This document shows, in pieces, positions 54,871 through 63,982 of a stretch of DNA of 64,000 nucleotides (within the stretch, counting starts at the first letter, position 1; every line of letters begins with the position of its first letter). The position numbers were made by a program, and so were the translations under genes. The notes beneath the pieces were generated by a model. The model was not told where the DNA came from. It worked only from the letters and a program-made list of their open reading frames with translations, and did not search any database. Source of the DNA: JAFEDN01 sp963844565 (GTDB lineage Bacteria; Pseudomonadota; Gammaproteobacteria; Coxiellales; Coxiellaceae); contig CAWJON010000001.1 of the NCBI GenBank assembly GCA_963844565.1, positions 434,001-498,000 on the forward strand. Direction: 5' to 3'.

Positions 54871-55590
54871 TTAATTTAAGGGTTTGCTACCTATTATAAA
54901 ATTAAAGCTATCTGATTCTATATCTGGTTTCACACCTAGCGTCGGTGATATTGAGATTGAATGTTTCATCAGTACATTACCAAGTAATTGTACAGATTGT
55001 GGAATAAAGTCAGAATACTTAACTTCAATATGAAGTCCAGTCACAGGTATTAATAAATATTCCGGACCTTTAACGTTCCAACCAGCCAATCTTAAAATGT
55101 TAATAAATTGATTTGCATACTGTACAGGTTCTGCATCGTTAGATATGAAGATAGTTACTTTTTGATGTCCTGCTGTTTTTAATTCTCCAATTATTTTCTC
55201 AGAAACACGAGAGTCAATTTCTCTGGGGTTTAATTTCTTGAGGATCCCTTGGGTTAATTCTTTAACAGATAAATTTGAATTTAAATTTATTAAATTAGCA
55301 ATTTCTTTAAGGTTTTTCTTTAATTCCAAATTTTGTAACTCAATTTTATGTAAATCCTCAGTGAGAGTTATATTGTTTAATTTTTCCTTAGAATTTTGTT
55401 GTTCCTGTTGTGCAATCGTCAACCCCACGAAAAAAGTAAGAGCTAAAGCAACTACTAATAAGAGTATATAAATCCATTTTTTAGAAATGGCCTTATGAAT
55501 CCCAGTAAACCCAAAAACAGTATTAAATACAAATAAAGCTACGCCGACGTATAGGGCTGCACTGTGAGTCCAGTATTGAAGTGGTGGCAT
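54871..55590 (-). CDS. Membrane protein with coiled coil and C-terminal domain of unknown function
   Basis: 239 residues. Two membrane helices lie at about 12-31 and about 37-60. A Gln/Glu/Asn-rich coiled coil follows (about 62-110). A soluble alpha/beta C-terminal domain (about 120-239) has KVTIFISNDAEPVQYANQF followed by LRLAGWNVKGPEYL, which resembles domains that bind other partners, but I cannot name it. It is AT-rich and placed in the accessory region beside the AbiE pair. Confidence 0.65.
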   Translation of the reverse strand: MPPLQYWTHSAALYVGVALFVFNTVFGFTGIHKAISKKWIYILLLVVALALTFFVGLTIAQQEQQNSKEKLNNITLTEDLHKIELQNLELKKNLKEIANLINLNSNLSVKELTQGILKKLNPREIDSRVSEKIIGELKTAGHQKVTIFISNDAEPVQYANQFINILRLAGWNVKGPEYLLIPVTGLHIEVKYSDFIPQSVQLLGNVLMKHSISISPTLGVKPDIESDSFNFIIGSKPLN

Positions 55591-55684
55591 GTTTAATCCT
55601 TAAAATAAAAATTATAATACTTTCTTCTGCCAAGTGAAGGTTGCAAAGTCACAAGTTATCCTTTCAAGTTTTGATAATTTTCTA

Positions 55685-56560
55685 TTATATAGTATTTTTG
55701 TATAATATTTCTGAAATGGAGTTCTTAACATCATTAAGGACTTGTTCACATTCAGGTAATTCGGGGACTAAAATTCCCAGAGTGGTTTCCCAATGCTGGT
55801 TTGCCTCTTTGATTAATTCAGAGGTAAAAAAGTCATCGACAGATCTATAGGCAACATCACGATGTTTGCATTTTTTATCTAGTACTTCAATAAGTCTCTT
55901 TGAGGTTACAAAGGAGCTATAATCTTTAAAAATACGCCACAGGTCATAATAATCTCTTGCTCTGGGTCTATGCCAGCCACGATTAACTAATTTTTTGTGA
56001 GTTTGCAGCAATGCTCGTAGTTTTTCTGCAATAATTTCTTCGATTTGGTAACAAGCAAGTGAACAATCTAGAGTTTCTTCATAACCATGGATGATAGGTT
56101 TATATTGTGGAGGTAAAATGACTGTCTCATCATGTGTGATTTCAATTTTGACAGTACATTGAGGAGTGCGGTGCCAGGGAAATTTTACGTAAACGTTAAA
56201 TGCTTCTTGTCCGTGTGGATGTGGTTCTTTTTCAGGATATCGTTTCAGCTGAAGATCAAAAGGCCCGTAATTGGATAATAAACCACTAGAAATATTGATT
56301 GTAGATTTTAAAGCTTCTTCTAGCATTTGGTTTTTAGGTGCATTAATAGTTGAAAAATCCAGATCAACTGAAAAGCGGTAATCTCCAAAAAATATTTTTT
56401 TTAGCGCAGTACCACCTTTAAATATTAATGATTGGTTAAGTTGAGGTTGTTTTGAAATTCCAGCTAGTACATAACTGAGTGCATAATCTTTTTCAATCAC
56501 ATCTGTTCTTGCTTTTTTAAATCTGCATTCATCTTGAATTTTTAAACGTAGTGGCTTCAT
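55685..56560 (-). CDS. AbiEii-type nucleotidyltransferase toxin
   Basis: 291 residues. The nucleotidyltransferase core is clear: IFKGGTALKKIFF near 46-58 and RFSVDLDF near 62-69 with Asp66 and Asp68. The family tail motifs follow (EEIIAEKLRALLQ, then RARDYYDLWRI). AbiEii toxins are GTP- or CTP-using transferases that stop growth and can abort phage infection; some modify tRNA. The start overlaps the antitoxin stop as ATGA. It appears intact, so the pair may be functional. Confidence 0.9.
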   Translation of the reverse strand: MKPLRLKIQDECRFKKARTDVIEKDYALSYVLAGISKQPQLNQSLIFKGGTALKKIFFGDYRFSVDLDFSTINAPKNQMLEEALKSTINISSGLLSNYGPFDLQLKRYPEKEPHPHGQEAFNVYVKFPWHRTPQCTVKIEITHDETVILPPQYKPIIHGYEETLDCSLACYQIEEIIAEKLRALLQTHKKLVNRGWHRPRARDYYDLWRIFKDYSSFVTSKRLIEVLDKKCKHRDVAYRSVDDFFTSELIKEANQHWETTLGILVPELPECEQVLNDVKNSISEILYKNTI

Positions 56561-57408
56561 TTATTTGTCCGTTTTTGTAAATTATTTTGAATCATCCAAC
56601 GTTTATCGCATGGTCCTATTGCTGGTGAAGAAGGATCAAGTCGACAATAATAATTGATTGGAACTTTTAAAAGGGGAATTAATTTATTTTCTGGAATACC
56701 AAAATATTCTAGTGCCCATCCCAAGCGCTTTATCAGAGATTTTTTATTATATTGAACAGCATATTTGATTAGCTTATTGGTATCAATATCCGCTAAAGAA
56801 TTCTCTAAGATGCCCAAAGCTTCTCCTATACCGCCAAATATTTTAGGATAAATAAATAAATCAAGTAATGTACGTTCTTTATCTGTAATGGATACTTGAA
56901 AATATTCATCTAACCATATTTTTTCAATACCGAAGAAATGTTCTGATTTAACAGTAATGTATTCATAGCGTATCCCACCGATTTCCCAGGCATGTTTCGC
57001 TTTTGATTTAGAGAGTGATTTTTCACGCATGGAAGGAGTAACAATTTTTTTTAAGGTTGAAGCTGTGACAGTTTGGGGTAATTGTTCAATCAATCCATGA
57101 TGTTGGAGGGCAGACCAGTGACTGATCATTGAGGGCTGAATTAAATAAGCTGAGATGACAAAGGGATGAGTATTAGTTTGCTCAGGAAGCAGTCCAATAC
57201 TGACATATAAGCCGCGGCGTAGCCTAAGAAGTCGTTTATGTTTTGTTAAGTTGTACAGAATCTTCTTAAGTTGGTTATTAGGAATTTTTTCCTGTTGGGC
57301 TGCTTCGGCAAAATTGTCCATATTAAATATACGTTTTCCCTGTTGAAATAACCGGTGAAGTAAACGATAACCTTGGCTTTCAAATGGTTTTTGGTTTTTT
57401 GATTCCAT
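56557..57408 (-). CDS. AbiEi-type antitoxin (winged-helix regulator)
   Basis: 283 residues. An N-terminal winged helix (about 20-80, with NNQLKKILYNLTKHKRLLRLRRGLYV) precedes the C-terminal AbiEi domain (SMISHWSALQHHGL, then YEYITVKSEHFFG and ITDKERTLLDLF). AbiEi proteins repress the operon and oppose AbiEii. A perfect 10-bp inverted repeat lies directly upstream of the ATG, a plausible binding site for this protein. No strong Shine-Dalgarno is seen. Confidence 0.9.
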   Translation of the reverse strand: MESKNQKPFESQGYRLLHRLFQQGKRIFNMDNFAEAAQQEKIPNNQLKKILYNLTKHKRLLRLRRGLYVSIGLLPEQTNTHPFVISAYLIQPSMISHWSALQHHGLIEQLPQTVTASTLKKIVTPSMREKSLSKSKAKHAWEIGGIRYEYITVKSEHFFGIEKIWLDEYFQVSITDKERTLLDLFIYPKIFGGIGEALGILENSLADIDTNKLIKYAVQYNKKSLIKRLGWALEYFGIPENKLIPLLKVPINYYCRLDPSSPAIGPCDKRWMIQNNLQKRTNK

Positions 57409-57409
57409 G

Positions 57410-57443
57410 CTACGAAAGTTCCATTAAATGGGTACTTTCGTAG
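57410..57443. promoter_or_regulatory. Palindromic operator of the AbiE pair
   Basis: CTACGAAAGT at 57410-57419 and ACTTTCGTAG at 57434-57443 are perfect inverted repeats with a 14-base spacer. They lie immediately before the antitoxin ATG, so binding here would cover the promoter and ribosome site. Autorepression of such operons through inverted repeats is known for AbiEi. Confidence 0.75.
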
Positions 57444-57568
57444 TATATTTCAAAATTGTTCTTAAGTAAACCAGGCCGATATGCGATATCAAAAATTAAT
57501 GGGATTTATGCCGTAAAAATTAACTTGCTAACTCCATTTCTCCCGCTAAAATGGATATATTAGGTTAA

Positions 57569-57970
57569 AATTTTGGATTATATTTAGAAGAGGAAGTAAA
57601 AATCGAAAATTGGGGGGGTAATATTGGTCATTTCTCTAGATTCCTTGGAGTCATGAGTTTTTCTCATGGTGGTATCACGAATCTCAGTAATATCGCTCGG
57701 GAATGCGAGATATCGCACAAACTAGTTGAAGGGTATTTAGATGTTCTTAACGATTTATTACTCAGTTTTCAATTGCCCATATTTTCGAAAAGAGCACGGC
57801 GGGAGCTGATGGCCCATCCCAAATTCTACTATTTTGATACAGGTATTTATAAAAGCTTACAGGCTACTTAGATACACCTGATGAGTTAAATGGTGCTGGG
57901 TTGGAAGTGGATTTTATTATTGATGGTAAAGCTGGCCTATTCGATGCTTACCGGTCGAAGATTTTTTAAA
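57569..57970 (+). pseudogene. Remnant of a DUF4143-type AAA ATPase
   Basis: A fragment readable as LYLEEEVKIENWGGNIGHFSRF, then GGITNLSNIARECEISHKLVEGYLDVLND and HPKFYYFDTGIYK, matches the middle of DUF4143 ATPases. It lacks the N-terminal ATP site. After about 57870 the frame shifts to a piece (TPDELNGAG, EVDFIIDGKAGLF) that should follow much later in the protein, showing an internal deletion. This is the third ATPase of the type in the window and the second that is broken. It lies in the gap between the AbiE pair and the CPBP fusion gene. Confidence 0.75.
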
Positions 57971-58039
57971 AAACTTACGTCCTATGAAAATCTCATTCAG
58001 ACTTTCGCATAAATGCAGTTGGAAAAAACTCCTCGCTCC

Positions 58040-59191
58040 TTACAAAATTCCCTTAATCAAGCCACAGATAAAAATAATATATACACCAATGATCATATGG
58101 GAAACGCATACGCCTACTAAGGTTTTTTGACGGGCGTATAACCACCCCCAAAAAATCCCGGGAATTAGCGCAAAAAATGGAAAATAAACTGAAGCGTGCA
58201 GATGAACAATCGCAAATAGCAAATTGGATGCAACAATAGACTCCCATTTTCTTTTTGTTTCACTACCGGCTAAAAATCTATAAAATGTTCCTTGCAAAGT
58301 GCCACGTACAATAAATTCCTGTAAAGGAATAAAAAGAATGTAGAAAATTAAGCTAAAAAAGTAAGCTTTTAAATTAAAGACGGCATGAGATTGAATCATG
58401 GAGGTTGGATCAAATAATTTGAGATGAAATTTGCTGAGAAAAGTATGTATACCAATCCATTTAATTAAAGTAAAACCGGCAATAAATATAATAGAATAGC
58501 CAATGGCTTCCCGAATATGTTGTTTGTAATCTCTTAGCGTGATTCCAAACATGGTTAACGGAAAATTAAATTTTTTGATCAAGAAAACAATGTAACTTAC
58601 AATTACAAAAACGATTGATACGGTAAAGAAAGTTGTGGTTGAAAATTCTTTTTTTAGATCATTGATAAACACTAAGCTTAAGGTATAAATATCGGTGATA
58701 TAAACTGCACCAACTAGGAAAACACCAAGTAAAAATCTTTTTTTACTTTCTTCTAATCGGTGATGCATTGTTTCAACCGTGATATTTTTTAATTCACGCA
58801 ATCGCTGAGATAATCGTTTCCCTAAACTAATAACTAATTTGTTATATAAATTTTGATTATTTTTAATTAAAGCAATATCAAATACTAAAAGTGTACTCTC
58901 ATCCGCAGTGGTTAAGGAAACAGGTCTTGAGAAATCTTCCACCAACGCCGTTTCGCCAATGATTTCGCCTTCGTGGCGAGTAGCCAGTGTATGAACGTGT
59001 CCTGTTTTGGAGGTTTTAGTAACTAAAACTTTTCCTTTAATAATATAGAAAAAAGTGTTTGTGGTGTCATGCTCTTCAGCAAATGTTACATGGGATGTAA
59101 TTTCGATTTTTTGTGCGCATGCCAATAAAATTTTATGCTCTTCATCGGAAAGATTTTCAAAGAGAGGATCTCTAAGGTGTTTTACGTCCAT
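58040..59191 (-). CDS. Cyclic-nucleotide-binding domain fused to a CPBP (Abi) membrane protease
   Basis: 383 residues. The N-terminal cNMP-binding-like domain spans about 13-115 (FFYIIKGKVLV, then HEGEIIGETALVEDFSRPVSL). About seven membrane helices follow. The CPBP motifs are at 291-296 (QEFIVR), 326-332 (LFAIVHL) and 363-368 (SHMIIG). In Rce1-type enzymes motif 1 is EExxxR; here the first Glu is Gln291, while Glu292, Arg296, His330 and His365 remain. The ligand and substrate are unknown. The pair of domains suggests nucleotide-controlled membrane proteolysis or a related regulatory role. Confidence 0.85.
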   Translation of the reverse strand: MDVKHLRDPLFENLSDEEHKILLACAQKIEITSHVTFAEEHDTTNTFFYIIKGKVLVTKTSKTGHVHTLATRHEGEIIGETALVEDFSRPVSLTTADESTLLVFDIALIKNNQNLYNKLVISLGKRLSQRLRELKNITVETMHHRLEESKKRFLLGVFLVGAVYITDIYTLSLVFINDLKKEFSTTTFFTVSIVFVIVSYIVFLIKKFNFPLTMFGITLRDYKQHIREAIGYSIIFIAGFTLIKWIGIHTFLSKFHLKLFDPTSMIQSHAVFNLKAYFFSLIFYILFIPLQEFIVRGTLQGTFYRFLAGSETKRKWESIVASNLLFAIVHLHASVYFPFFALIPGIFWGWLYARQKTLVGVCVSHMIIGVYIIFICGLIKGIL

Positions 59192-59197
59192 TTTGGA

Positions 59198-59980
59198 TCA
59201 TTTGTTCCAACCAAGTTGAATAATATTGGCTGAATCGGCGGTAAATTCTGTGATACTGGCAGGTCTTTTGAAATAATAGATATTACTATTGTTATAGGCA
59301 AAAGCGCGAAGACTATCCGTGACCAGGAGTTTTGCTTGAGAATTATCTTTAGTTTGTATGGAAATTTGACCGATGCGCAAATACTGGCCTTGGAATTGAC
59401 TATCATCTTTCAAGCGCATTTCCACAAAATTTGCGACACCCGCCAATTGAATTTTACTAAAGCCGCTGGCGTCCAGTCTTAATTGAGAGCTATCGATCCA
59501 CTGAATCTGGATAATCCCACTTCCAGTAGACAATAGTCGAGTAAGATTAACCATGCCGAAGAGTTGGATGGTGCCAGTGGTATTGGCATCGATGCTTAGC
59601 GCTGGACTGGTTATCTGGTTTCCGGTGACCGAAGCTTGGCGATCCACAATCAATTGATTAAGCTGCTTAATGCCGACTGTTACCGGAGTCGGGGAGCTAG
59701 ATTCAGGCGCCTGAAGGTAAAGCGTATCACCTTTTACACTCATAGAAATGGGGCTGGATTGCGTTCCGGTGATTTGAAAAAAATTATCTTGCCCTTCTTT
59801 AACCTCCTCAAGGTTAACACGAATAGGCCCATTAACCGAGATAACATGAAAATTAGCCAATAGTTCTGGCATCTTGGTGATTTGGGGCGGTGGAAGCTCT
59901 GATTCGGCGGCGAAGGCGGGTACAAAATTACATTCAAACAGTATTGCGATGACTGGTAATAAATAATAGTATAGCTTCAC
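59198..59980 (-). CDS. Exported DUF2807 (GIN-domain)-like protein
   Basis: 260 residues from a GTG at 59980, with GGAGA seven bases upstream; the frame is open back to an ATG at 60010. A signal peptide lies at about 1-24 (ending VPAFAAE). The rest is repetitive beta structure with the GIN-type pattern (FHVISVNGPIRVNLEE, QLIVDRQASVTG, LRLDASGFSKIQL, IYYFKRPA), expected to form a right-handed beta helix. Function unknown; similar proteins are periplasmic or surface proteins. Its gene ends 6 bases before the CPBP fusion start, so the two may be cotranscribed. Confidence 0.78.
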   Translation of the reverse strand: MKLYYYLLPVIAILFECNFVPAFAAESELPPPQITKMPELLANFHVISVNGPIRVNLEEVKEGQDNFFQITGTQSSPISMSVKGDTLYLQAPESSSPTPVTVGIKQLNQLIVDRQASVTGNQITSPALSIDANTTGTIQLFGMVNLTRLLSTGSGIIQIQWIDSSQLRLDASGFSKIQLAGVANFVEMRLKDDSQFQGQYLRIGQISIQTKDNSQAKLLVTDSLRAFAYNNSNIYYFKRPASITEFTADSANIIQLGWNK

Positions 59981-60089
59981 GTGATTTCTCCCTAAAATAG
60001 AGTATAGCACAGGCTCAAATTTAGGAACACGCGGTTTTACTATTGTAGTGAAAAAATCTACAGAGTAGTTAATTTTTTGAACAATTTTG

Positions 60090-60098
60090 TGTTATAAT
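60090..60098 (+). promoter_or_regulatory. Extended -10 promoter of speA
   Basis: TGTTATAAT gives a perfect -10 hexamer with the TGn extension. A weak -35 candidate (TTAATT) lies 18 bases upstream. It is about 65 bases before the speA start. Confidence 0.6.
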
Positions 60099-60109
60099 CT
60101 TCCCGGTTT

Positions 60110-60143
60110 GTAATCAGCTTTGCTGATGCGCAGGATATAACCA
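60110..60143 (+). repeat. Dispersed repeat R1, short fragment in the speA leader
   Basis: A 6-bp stem (ATCAGC-TTT-GCTGAT) is followed by GCGCAGGATATAACCAG, closely matching the middle of R1 at 39.9 kb (GCTCTGC, then GCGCAGGATATAAACCAG). It lies between the promoter and the ribosome site of speA, so it will be in the mRNA leader. Confidence 0.6.
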
Positions 60144-60161
60144 GTAATGAGGTGAACCAAA

Positions 60162-62030
60162 TTGATACTAACAAAGTCTGAATCTTCTTCGCATCAGGTT
60201 GATCAAGCGCGTAAAGCCTACAATGTCGCGCATTGGAGCGGTGGATATTTTGATATCAATGAGGAGGGCTGCGTCGTTGTTCATCCTCAAGGTAAGCGCA
60301 ACCCTGCAGTAATCAACTTGGCGGAATTAATTAAAGAAATTAGTCAGACCGGTTTAAGCTTTCCCGTATTAGTCCGTTTCACTGATATCATTCATCAACG
60401 TATCGATGCATTACAAGCTGCCTTCGATCAAGCCATCCAACAAAATGAATACCAAGGCAAATATCTAACTGCTTATCCTATTAAGGTCAACCAACAACGA
60501 TATGTGGTTGAACAAATGGTTAAACATCCTCACGGTAGAGTGGGTCTTGAAGTGGGCAGTAAAGCAGAATTAATTGCCGCATTGATTACCGCCGCGCAAA
60601 AAAGAATAACTTTGGTCTGTAATGGCTATAAAGATAAAGAATATATTCGTTTGGCGCTGTTGGCTTTGAAATCCGGTTTTACCGTTTATATTATTTTAGA
60701 ACGATTGGCGGAACTCAACATTCTTTTGGAGGAAGCTTCTCGATTAAACCTCGAGCCACAAGTGGGGATACGTGTTCGATTAGCCACGACTTGCGAAGGA
60801 CAATGGCAAGACACCGGCGGAGAAAAGGCAAAATTTGGTTTTTCTGTCGCACAAATTTTGGATATTGTTGAGCGTTTAACTCAATTAAACAAACGGCACT
60901 GGCTTAAAGTCCTGCATTTTCATTTGGGATCACAAATCGCCAATATTGGCGATATTCAAAAGTGCTTATATGAAGGTGCTCGTTATTATGCAGAATTACA
61001 TCGGATGGGAATTCCTATCCACACGGTAGATTTAGGCGGTGGATTAGCGATTGACTATGATGGAACGCGTACACGCTCCACTTATTCGATGAACTATACA
61101 TTGAAGGAATATGCCAGCCATATTGTTAGCGCTTTTGCTGAAATTTGTGAAACGGAAGAGCTTCCTCATCCTCATATCATCACGGAATCAGGACGAGCCA
61201 TTACCGCCCACCATGCGGTTTTGATTACCAATATCATCGACATGGAGCGCGCGCCTTATGACCAAAAAGTAAAACCGGCGACCGAAGAAGATCCCCCAGT
61301 CTTGCAAACGCTATGGTATCAACTGAATAATATTTCTGCCCGATCTGTCTTAGAGGTCTATCACGATGCGTGTTACTGGATGCACGAAGCTCATGGCATG
61401 TATGTGCATGGCATAATTGATCTGCAAGTTTGGGCGCGAATCGAACAAATCTATTACACAATCTGCTATCGAGTGCGGCATTTGCTCAATCCAACTATTC
61501 GCAGTCATCGTCCCATCATCGATGAGCTGAACGATAAACTGGCCGATAAATATTATGTTAATTTTTCTCTTTTTCAATCATTGCCGGACGCCTGGGCTAT
61601 CGACCAACCTTTTCCCATATTGCCGATCTCAGGTCTTGACCAGCCATTGGAATTAAGAGGCGTTTTACAAGACATTACTTGTGATTCAGATGGTCGAGTT
61701 GATCGCTATGTTGACCACGATGGTTTGGAGACGACCATTCCTTTGCCTAGAATAGATCCCAATAAATCTAATTATTTGGGCATATTTTTAATTGGCGCTT
61801 ATCAAGAAATTTTGGGAGATATGCATAACCTGTTTGGTGACACTCATTCAGTAAATGTTGTGGTAACGGCCGATGGTGGTTATGAACTATGCAATAAACA
61901 AATGGGTGACACCATAGAAACCATGTTGCGTTATGTCAACTTTGATATTAATACCGAAGTCTTAGCTAAATTTGACGAGGACCATATCGTTCAGCAGGCC
62001 TTGCAAGGCTATACCTACCTCGAGGATTAA
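60162..62030 (+). CDS. speA: Biosynthetic arginine decarboxylase
   Basis: 622 residues. The start is a TTG at 60162 with GAGGTG eight bases upstream. The PLP-binding Lys108 is in TAYPIKVNQQ. Other group motifs are LEVGSKAELIAAL, LHFHLGSQIANI, DLGGGLAIDYDG and ITESGRAITAHHAVL. It converts arginine to agmatine. A short R1 repeat lies in the leader. aguA follows after 4 bases, giving the agmatine route to putrescine. Confidence 0.96.
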   Translation: MILTKSESSSHQVDQARKAYNVAHWSGGYFDINEEGCVVVHPQGKRNPAVINLAELIKEISQTGLSFPVLVRFTDIIHQRIDALQAAFDQAIQQNEYQGKYLTAYPIKVNQQRYVVEQMVKHPHGRVGLEVGSKAELIAALITAAQKRITLVCNGYKDKEYIRLALLALKSGFTVYIILERLAELNILLEEASRLNLEPQVGIRVRLATTCEGQWQDTGGEKAKFGFSVAQILDIVERLTQLNKRHWLKVLHFHLGSQIANIGDIQKCLYEGARYYAELHRMGIPIHTVDLGGGLAIDYDGTRTRSTYSMNYTLKEYASHIVSAFAEICETEELPHPHIITESGRAITAHHAVLITNIIDMERAPYDQKVKPATEEDPPVLQTLWYQLNNISARSVLEVYHDACYWMHEAHGMYVHGIIDLQVWARIEQIYYTICYRVRHLLNPTIRSHRPIIDELNDKLADKYYVNFSLFQSLPDAWAIDQPFPILPISGLDQPLELRGVLQDITCDSDGRVDRYVDHDGLETTIPLPRIDPNKSNYLGIFLIGAYQEILGDMHNLFGDTHSVNVVVTADGGYELCNKQMGDTIETMLRYVNFDINTEVLAKFDEDHIVQQALQGYTYLED

Positions 62031-62034
62031 TTTG

Positions 62035-63069
62035 GTGAAGTCTGGTTACTATTTGCCGCCCGAATGGGCATCTCAACAAGCTATTTTAATTAACTGGCCT
62101 CACGCTTACAGCGAATGGTGGGACCCTATTCGTGAGGAAGCTGATGATACCTATACCCAACTCGTTAAAGCACTTGCCCTAACTCAAAGCGTGGTTATTA
62201 TTTGTTACGACATAAAACAACGTGAACAAATCCAAAATCGTTTGACGCATGCTCAGGTTAATTTGCCCCGAGTACGTTTTTTTATCCTGCCCTCTAATGA
62301 TGTTTGGACTCGAGATTATGGACCCATCACCTTGCTTAACGGTCCAAAACTAAAAATATTAAAATTTCATTTTAATGGTTGGGGAAATAAATATCCTGCC
62401 GATTATGATAATCAGGTATTGATTGAGTTGGTTGACCAAGGCTTTTTACCTCAAGCGGAATTATCATTAGTTGACTTTACCTTGGAGGGAGGCAGCATTG
62501 AAGTTGATGGTCAAGGCACTTTGTTAACGACAAAAAAATGCCTGCTCTCAAAAACAAGAAATCCAGACTTTGATCAAAAACAAATTGAGAAAATACTCCA
62601 AGATTCTTTAAATATTAATCGAGTACTCTGGTTAGAAGAAGGTTATATTGCTGGAGATGATACCGACGGCCATATCGATACGCTGGCGCGTTTTGTTAAC
62701 GAAGATACGATTTGTTTTGTGCAATGCGAAGATTCTACCGACGAGCACTTCTATCATCTAAAAGAAATGCACAAAGAATTAAAGTTTTTGAAAAACGGAC
62801 AAGGTTTGTCTTATCAGTTGGTAGCTTTACCCAGCCCTGCACCAATCCACAGCATTGTCGATGGACGCAGATTACCTGCGACGTATGCGAATTTTCTAAT
62901 CGCTAATCGCGTAGTTTTGCTGCCTTTTTACAACGACCCGCAAGATCATGTGGCGCAACAAATTTTACAAAACTGTTTTAGAGATCGAGAAGTCATCGGG
63001 ATTCCCAGTCGTTCTTTGATTGAGAACTATGGCAGCTTGCATTGTATCACTATGCAAATTCCCGTCTAA
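62035..63069 (+). CDS. aguA: Agmatine deiminase
   Basis: 344 residues from a GTG at 62035 (a TTG one codon earlier also fits), with GAGG at 62022-62025. The frame is open further upstream into speA. The active-site motifs are NDVWTRDYGPITL, FTLEGGSIEVDG, EGYIAGDDTDGHIDTLARF and the catalytic Cys337 in SLHCITMQ. It turns agmatine to N-carbamoylputrescine and ammonia. It sits between speA and aguB, in pathway order. Confidence 0.96.
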   Translation: MKSGYYLPPEWASQQAILINWPHAYSEWWDPIREEADDTYTQLVKALALTQSVVIICYDIKQREQIQNRLTHAQVNLPRVRFFILPSNDVWTRDYGPITLLNGPKLKILKFHFNGWGNKYPADYDNQVLIELVDQGFLPQAELSLVDFTLEGGSIEVDGQGTLLTTKKCLLSKTRNPDFDQKQIEKILQDSLNINRVLWLEEGYIAGDDTDGHIDTLARFVNEDTICFVQCEDSTDEHFYHLKEMHKELKFLKNGQGLSYQLVALPSPAPIHSIVDGRRLPATYANFLIANRVVLLPFYNDPQDHVAQQILQNCFRDREVIGIPSRSLIENYGSLHCITMQIPV

Positions 63070-63085
63070 CCTTTTGGATATTAAT

Positions 63086-63982
63086 ATGGTTGCTATTGCG
63101 GTAATTCAACAACGACTCTGCTCGGATTGGCAAAAAAATCTGGAAGAAACTGCTGTTGCCGTTGCAGAAGTTGCGGCAAAAGGCGCAGAATTGGTGGTAT
63201 TATCCGAATTACATACCCGTCCTTATTTCTGTCAAAGTGAAGATATCAATAAATTTGCATGGGCAGAACCGATTCCAGGCCCGACTTTCCATTATTTAAG
63301 TGCGTTGGCAAAAAAACATCATGTGGTATTAGTGGGCTCGATTTTTGAAAAGCGAGCAGTCGGCATTTACCACAACACGGCTTTGGTTTTTGAAAAAAAT
63401 GGCGAGCTGGCTGGTAAATATCGTAAAATGCACATTCCAGATGACCCCAACTATTACGAAAAATATTATTTTACTCCGGGGGATTTAGGCTTTACCCCCA
63501 TTGCGACCAGCGTGGGTAAATTGGGTGTGTTGGTTTGCTGGGACCAATGGTTCCCGGAAGCAGCCCGAATTATGGCGCTGCGTGGTGCAGATTTACTCAT
63601 CTACCCAACTGCAATCGGTTGGTTTGTCCATGAAGATGAAACCCAAAAAGAGGCACTCATCGACAGTTGGATAACTGTGCAAAGGGGGCATTCTATTGCC
63701 AACTGTTTACCTGTGATAAGCTGTAATCGCACGGGTTTTGAAGCTGATCCAGTACACGAGGGTAAAGGCATCCATTTCTGGGGAAACAGTTTTATAACCA
63801 ACTCCCATGGACAACTATTGGAGCATGCAGCCACCACGGAGCCTGCCGCCCTGGTTGCAAAAATTGATTTGAAAGAAATAGAAATGACACGTCATATTTG
63901 GCCGTATTTTCGAGATCGAAGAACGGATGCCTATGGTGACATATTAAAAAAATACGCTGACTTTGGAGATAAAAATTTATGA
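63086..63982 (+). CDS. aguB: N-carbamoylputrescine amidase
   Basis: 298 residues from the ATG at 63086 (MVAIAVIQQ), the usual start; the frame is open back to 63020. The nitrilase triad is complete: Glu41 (LSELH), Lys114 (YRKMHIPDD) and Cys151 (VLVCWDQWFPEAA). It releases putrescine, CO2 and ammonia, completing the pathway started by speA. Its stop overlaps a following ATG as ATGA. Confidence 0.96.
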   Translation: MVAIAVIQQRLCSDWQKNLEETAVAVAEVAAKGAELVVLSELHTRPYFCQSEDINKFAWAEPIPGPTFHYLSALAKKHHVVLVGSIFEKRAVGIYHNTALVFEKNGELAGKYRKMHIPDDPNYYEKYYFTPGDLGFTPIATSVGKLGVLVCWDQWFPEAARIMALRGADLLIYPTAIGWFVHEDETQKEALIDSWITVQRGHSIANCLPVISCNRTGFEADPVHEGKGIHFWGNSFITNSHGQLLEHAATTEPAALVAKIDLKEIEMTRHIWPYFRDRRTDAYGDILKKYADFGDKNL

